From assembly GCA_003517965.1 (NCBI GenBank), contig DOZO01000006.1, positions 36,713 through 57,607 of the forward strand: DNA of 20,895 nucleotides. The letters run 5' to 3'. Origin of the DNA: Desulfobulbaceae bacterium. GTDB taxonomy: Bacteria; Desulfobacterota; Desulfobulbia; Desulfobulbales; Desulfurivibrionaceae. Both the position numbers and the translations under genes were made by a program. Shown in pieces: positions 17,584 through 20,895 of this stretch (position 1 is its first letter; each line of letters begins with the position of its first letter). The notes below the pieces were generated by a model, which was not told where the DNA came from, did no database searches, and was given only the letters and a program-made list of their open reading frames with translations.

Positions 17584-17589
17584 CAGAAA
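17584..17589. repeat. Target site duplication, left copy
   Basis: CAGAAA directly abuts the left tip of the element. The identical copy lies at 20223-20228. A length of 6 bp is within the range known for IS21-family elements. Confidence 0.92.
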
Positions 17590-17704
17590 TGCGTATTCCG
17601 GACGAATCCGGCCACCATTCCGGCAGGAAAGCGGCCACCATTCCGGCGGGAATCCGGCCAGCGTTCCGATTCGATTACGGCCAGCATTCCGGTGATTCCG
17701 GCCA
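17590..17704. repeat. Left IS end with 23-bp spaced repeats
   Basis: After the terminal 12 bp, four copies of a 16-bp motif near CCGGCCACCATTCCGG begin at 17608, 17631, 17654 and 17677, exactly 23 bp apart, followed by a partial copy CCGGCCA at 17698. They are probably IstA binding sites arrayed about two helical turns apart. Confidence 0.85.
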
Positions 17705-17782
17705 GTGCAAAATGAGAGTGTAGTCGCGGGGTAACTCCAACAGGTATCCTGTCATCCTTGATTAAATAACAAGGAGGGCGTG

Positions 17783-19360
17783 ATGCCGAGAGAAAGAGTT
17801 ACCATGCGAAAAACACGAGAGATACTTCGTCTTGTCTGGTCTTGCAACCAGAGCAGGCGCGATACAGCCAGAACCTGCGGTGTCGGCAAAAGCACTGTGG
17901 ATGATACGGTCAGCCGGGCAACCGCATCCGGCCTTTCCTGGCCATTGCCCTTTGATCTCGACGATGAAGGCCTTGAGCAACGTCTCTATCCCCATGCTGC
18001 CAATATAGTTTCCCGCAAACTATTCCAGCCCGACTGGCAGGCTCTGCATGATGAGCTGAGCAAACACAAGAAGCTTACCCTCATGCTGTTGTGGCAGGAG
18101 TATAAGCAGGGCGACCATTCTGGTTACCAGTATAGCCAATTCTGTGAGCGCTACCGCCATTGGAGAAAGAAGCTCGATCTAACCATGCGGCAGGAGCACC
18201 GTGCTGGCGAGAAGTTCTTCGTTGACTACAGCGGCCAGACTCTGCCAATAGTTAACGCCTCAACTGGTGAAATACGTGACGCCCAGATGTTCGTGGGGGT
18301 CATGGGCTGTAGTAACCAGACCTATGCCGAGGCCACATGGACGCAGTCACTTGTAGATTGGATCGGCTCCCATGTCCGGGCCTTTGCTTTTATGGGTGCC
18401 GTCCCACATTGTATAGTCCCCGATAACCTGCTCTCGGCCGTGAGCAAGGCCTGCCGCTATGAACCTGACGTAAATCCTACCTATACAGAACTTGCCGATC
18501 ATTATGGCACTGCCATCGTCCCAGCCCGTGTACGTCATCCCAAGGATAAGGCCAAGGTAGAAGGGGGTGTACTGATTGCCCAGCGCTTTATCTTGGCGAG
18601 CCTTCGGAACCGGATCTTCTTTTCTTTGGCTGAAGCCAATGCTGCCATTCGTGAACGTCTTATCCTGCTAAACAACCGCCCTTTCAGGAAACTGCCCGGA
18701 TGTAGACAGAGCCGGTTCGAGGAAATTGACCAGCCCGCCATGCTGCCGTTACCGGAAACGCCTTACCAGTATGCCCAATGGAAGAAAGCCAGGGTGCATA
18801 TCGATTACCACCTTGAGCTAGAAGGCCATTTCTATAGTGTTCCCCATCGCCTGGTGAAGGAGCAATTGGAGGTACGCTACACCGAGACGATAGTCGAGTG
18901 CCTCTACAAGGGCAACCGGGTGGCCTCTCATCCAAGATCGTTTATTCAGGGAAAACACACTACCAAGCCGGAACATATGCCCAAGGCCCATCGGGAATTC
19001 GCAGAGTGGACACCGCAAAGGATCATCTCCTGGGCAGCCCAGTCCGGAACAGCCACGGCGCAGGTAGTGGAAAACATCTTATCACGTAAGGCGTACCCCG
19101 AGCATGGCTTCCGCTCTTGTATGGGGATTATCTCTTTAGCGAAGCGCTATTCCCAAGAACGGTTGGAAGCAGCATGTCAACGAGCGGTCACCATTAACGG
19201 CATCACCTACAAAAGTATAAAATCGATCCTTGAAAACAACTTGGACCAGAAGGCAATGCCCGGGCAGATGGAGCTACTGCTCGTTACCCACGAGAATATC
19301 AGAGGCACGCATTACTACAATGACGACAGGAGACCGTATGCTGACACAACCGACCATTGA
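17783..19360 (+). CDS. istA: IS21-family transposase IstA
   Basis: IstA is the DDE transposase that cuts and joins the element ends. It has 525 residues. An N-terminal helix-turn-helix (about 8-48, with TARTCGVGKSTVDDTV) binds the ends. The RNase H-like core carries D148 (FFVDYSG), D214 (IVPDNL) and E260 (KDKAKVEGG), all intact, and a beta-barrel region follows (EGHFYSVPHRL). ATG 17783 is preferred with AAGGAGG 5 bp upstream; a GTG directly before it is the alternative. The 3' end overlaps istB by 23 bp. Confidence 0.96.
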   Translation: MPRERVTMRKTREILRLVWSCNQSRRDTARTCGVGKSTVDDTVSRATASGLSWPLPFDLDDEGLEQRLYPHAANIVSRKLFQPDWQALHDELSKHKKLTLMLLWQEYKQGDHSGYQYSQFCERYRHWRKKLDLTMRQEHRAGEKFFVDYSGQTLPIVNASTGEIRDAQMFVGVMGCSNQTYAEATWTQSLVDWIGSHVRAFAFMGAVPHCIVPDNLLSAVSKACRYEPDVNPTYTELADHYGTAIVPARVRHPKDKAKVEGGVLIAQRFILASLRNRIFFSLAEANAAIRERLILLNNRPFRKLPGCRQSRFEEIDQPAMLPLPETPYQYAQWKKARVHIDYHLELEGHFYSVPHRLVKEQLEVRYTETIVECLYKGNRVASHPRSFIQGKHTTKPEHMPKAHREFAEWTPQRIISWAAQSGTATAQVVENILSRKAYPEHGFRSCMGIISLAKRYSQERLEAACQRAVTINGITYKSIKSILENNLDQKAMPGQMELLLVTHENIRGTHYYNDDRRPYADTTDH

Positions 19361-20099
19361 GAAGCTGAACTTCATGAAACTCACTGCCATGGCCAGAGCC
19401 TTTGCGGATCAACTACAATTTCCGGATATGGCTCGACTCTCCTTTGAGGAGCGCTTCGGTCTGATCGTGGATTACCAGATGACTGACCTGGAAAACCGAA
19501 GGATGCATAGCCGGCTCAAAAACGCAAAGCTGAGACTGTCTGCCTCTCTTGAGGATCTTGACTTCAAGCAGGGCCGGGGCATAGACCGTTCAACAGTTAT
19601 GTCTCTTGCCCTGAACCAATGGGTGAAGAGCCATCATAATATCCTGGTGACTGGACCGACAGGAGCCGGCAAGAGTTATCTTGCTTGCGCCTTGGCACAG
19701 AAGGCCTGCCGGGATGGCTACACAACTCTCTACCAAAGAGTGCCGCGACTTCTTCAGGAAATCGCGGTATCCAGGCTTGATGGCCGATACAACAAGCTCA
19801 TCGCACCGATAACTAAATGCGAAGTACTGATCCTGGATGACCTGCTCATCTCGCCCTTGACTCGGGATGAGCAGCGGGAACTGCTGGAGATCGTAGAGGA
19901 ACGCTATGACCGTAAAGCAACTGTCGTTACGAGTCAACTGCCGGTGAAAGCTTGGCATAACGCCATGCAGGATCAGACCTTGGCCGATGCCATATTGGAT
20001 CGGTTGGTGCACAACGCCTATAAACTTGAACTAAAAGGGGAATCCATGAGAAAAAAACGATCCATGCTTGACCAGAAAACCGAAACTGTGGCAGAGTAA
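19338..20099 (+). CDS. istB: IS21-family helper ATPase IstB
   Basis: IstB is a DnaA/DnaC-like AAA+ ATPase that prepares target DNA and stimulates IstA. It has 253 residues, with an N-terminal helical part, Walker A GPTGAGKS (106-113) and Walker B LILDD (164-168). ATG 19338 has AGGAGA just upstream and lies inside the 3' end of istA in another frame, the usual IS21 arrangement. Longer upstream readings lie within istA and are not supported. The gene is complete. Confidence 0.96.
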   Translation: MLTQPTIEKLNFMKLTAMARAFADQLQFPDMARLSFEERFGLIVDYQMTDLENRRMHSRLKNAKLRLSASLEDLDFKQGRGIDRSTVMSLALNQWVKSHHNILVTGPTGAGKSYLACALAQKACRDGYTTLYQRVPRLLQEIAVSRLDGRYNKLIAPITKCEVLILDDLLISPLTRDEQRELLEIVEERYDRKATVVTSQLPVKAWHNAMQDQTLADAILDRLVHNAYKLELKGESMRKKRSMLDQKTETVAE

Positions 20100-20142
20100 A
20101 AATACACACCCTGAGACTCTCTCTCGTCACTGGCCGGAATCA

Positions 20143-20222
20143 CCGGAATGGTGGCCGCTTTCACAGCGGAACGGTGGCCGCCATCACTTCGGTTCGACTG
20201 GCCGCTTTCGCCGGAATACGCA
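20143..20222. repeat. Right IS end with 23-bp spaced repeats
   Basis: Inverted counterparts of the left-end motif begin at 20143 (CCGGAATGGTGGCCGC), 20166 (GCGGAACGGTGGCCGC) and 20189 (a degenerate copy), again 23 bp apart, ahead of the terminal CCGGAATACGCA. The right end thus has fewer good copies than the left. Confidence 0.82.
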
Positions 20223-20228
20223 CAGAAA
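20223..20228. repeat. Target site duplication, right copy
   Basis: CAGAAA directly abuts the right tip of the element and matches the left copy without mismatch, which suggests a fairly recent, simple insertion. Confidence 0.92.
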
Positions 20229-20234
20229 CTCCAA

Positions 20235-20568
20235 ATGTTCCCCACACCCGTGGGGATGAACCGGCACATATCAGCTTGTTTCCTTTGTTGCCTTGATGTT
20301 CCCCACACCCGTGGGGATGAACCGTACAAGTACATTATGAAGCCTCTACCTATTCCATGTTCCCCACACCCGTGGGGATGAACCGAGACCTTGCTCAATT
20401 CTCCTTTCGCCTTGTGTATGTTCCCCACACCCGTGGGGATGAACCGTGTCGGCTGGATTAGGTTACGCTCAGGGTATCATGTTCCCCACACCCGTGGGGA
20501 TGAACCGAAAAGCGCACCCAGGACCACCTTCACCTTGTCATGTTCCCCACACCCGTGGGGATGAACCG
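20235..20568 (+). CRISPR. CRISPR array, leader-distal block (6 repeats)
   Basis: Repeats 72 to 77 begin at 20235, 20296, 20357, 20418, 20479 and 20540, with five 32-bp spacers. The repeat is identical to the first block, so this is the same array cut by the element. The last repeat shows no decay, unusual for the leader-distal end. These spacers depend on read-through of the element for transcription, or on a promoter within it. Confidence 0.98.
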
Positions 20569-20641
20569 GTCCAGAGACACAAGGGGACGTTGGTTCTAAA
20601 ACAACTTGTTTTCTGACAACAGAGGGTTTATTATCGAGATT
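20569..20641 (+). other. Array trailer and probable left flank of Y1 element
   Basis: Thirteen bases after repeat 77 comes GGGGACGTTGGTTCTAAAAC, similar to the GGGGACGTT motif I recall near Y1 transposase genes in related genomes. AAAACAA-C-TTGTTTT at 20598-20612 is a perfect short inverted repeat, perhaps part of the subterminal structure of the element. No further CRISPR repeat is present in this gap. Confidence 0.5.
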
Positions 20642-20895
20642 ATGCCAAGAAAATCAAGAATGGATGCCCCAGGGACTCTGCATCATATCATGGGTAGAGG
20701 CATTGGGCGGGCCAAGATATTCCGCAATCGGCAGGATCGGGAAGATTTCCTCTCGCGCCTTACCGCGCTATGCCTGGCAGAGGATCTGATTGTCTATGCC
20801 TGGACGCTCATGTCCAACCACTTTCATATTCTGGCGAGAACCGGGCGTCAGCCGCTCGCCACAAGCATGCGGCGACTGCTTACCGGGTATGCGGT
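20642..20895 (+). CDS. Y1 / REP-associated transposase, 5' part
   Basis: The reading frame from ATG 20642 stays open to the window edge, giving the first 84 residues. It begins MPRKSRMDAPGTLHHIMGRG and contains SNHFHIL (58-64), the His-hydrophobic-His motif of Y1 (IS200-like, transposase 17) single-strand transposases. The catalytic Tyr would lie beyond the window. The sequence resembles the REP-associated group, which often occurs as single-copy domesticated genes. A weak GAG lies upstream. Full length and intactness cannot be judged. Confidence 0.88.
   Translation, partial: MPRKSRMDAPGTLHHIMGRGIGRAKIFRNRQDREDFLSRLTALCLAEDLIVYAWTLMSNHFHILARTGRQPLATSMRRLLTGYA

Larger units (their letters stand above)
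17590..20222 (+). mobile_element. Complete IS21-family insertion sequence
   Basis: The 2633-bp element starts TGCGTATTCCGG and ends CCGGAATACGCA, a 12-bp perfect terminal inverted repeat with TG/CA tips. It carries overlapping istA and istB, both intact, and is flanked by a 6-bp direct repeat CAGAAA. Each end contains several internal transposase-binding-like repeats. These traits together define the IS21 family. Its genes point the same way as the array. Confidence 0.97.
17564..20234 (+). other. Spacer 71, interrupted by IS21-family element
   Basis: The left part is 17564-17589 (26 bp, ending CAGAAA) and the right part is 20229-20234 (CTCCAA), after the duplicated CAGAAA at 20223-20228. Joined with one copy of the duplication they give exactly 32 bp, the normal spacer length. 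The crRNA of this spacer can no longer be made as a normal unit. Confidence 0.95.

Noticed and set aside
13247..17641. Many minus-strand open frames across the array, such as 14282-14923 (213 residues), with repeated SSPRVWGT, FIPTGVGN and HPHGCGEH
   Set aside because: They are the repeat read backwards. The repeat has no stop in three frames and the 61-bp period shifts the frame by one each time, giving long but meaningless frames.
13266..20568. Self-targeting spacers against the cas genes or the IS element
   Set aside because: Reading the spacers against the window by eye gave no match; a full-genome search would be needed to exclude it elsewhere.

Overview
The window looks like a chromosomal segment of a Deltaproteobacteria/Desulfobacterota-type bacterium. 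That is inferred from protein flavour (NifA next to QueH, a GGGGACGTT-flanked Y1 transposase, GC in the low-to-mid 50s by eye) and has no marker gene behind it. Its core is a complete type I-E CRISPR-Cas locus with a large array.

Layout. (1) 1-2252, minus strand: queH (last step of queuosine synthesis) preceded by nifA, a sigma-54-dependent activator; the two are 8 bp apart and look co-transcribed. (2) 2253-2569: divergent intergenic region. (3) 2570-3814, plus strand: a SLOG-like Rossmann protein and a stand-alone DEDDh 3'-5' exonuclease, the latter 48 bp upstream of cas3. (4) 3863-13198: cas3, cas8e, cse2, cas6e, cas7e, cas5e, a BRO-N/DinD-like gene, cas1, cas2. Nearly every junction overlaps or is under 30 bp, so this reads as one operon. 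Two features differ from the E. coli layout: cas6e sits between cse2 and cas7e, and a BRO/DinD-family gene is translationally packed between the Cascade genes and the adaptation genes. (5) 13199-13265: a 67-bp leader with a GTTGGTAG motif 57 bp before the first repeat and a perfect 10-bp inverted repeat. (6) 13266-20568: 77 repeats of 29 bp and 76 spacers, nearly all 32 bp. A complete 2633-bp IS21-family element (istA-istB) sits inside spacer 71, flanked by a 6-bp target duplication; removing it restores exactly a 32-bp spacer. (7) 20569-20895: a probable left flank and the 5' part of a Y1/REP-associated transposase gene, running off the window.

How it works together. Cas1-Cas2 would add spacers at the leader, possibly helped by the neighbouring DnaQ-like exonuclease for end trimming (inference). 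Cas6e would cut the repeat stem to leave an ATGAACCG handle. Cas8e, Cse2, Cas7e, Cas5e and Cas6e form Cascade and Cas3 degrades the target. The most interesting leads are the embedded BRO/DinD gene, the exonuclease next to cas3, the datable IS insertion, two spacers that overlap end-to-start (same source sequence sampled twice), three repeats with altered last base (probable non-standard PAM events), and an array end that appears cut by the Y1 element.
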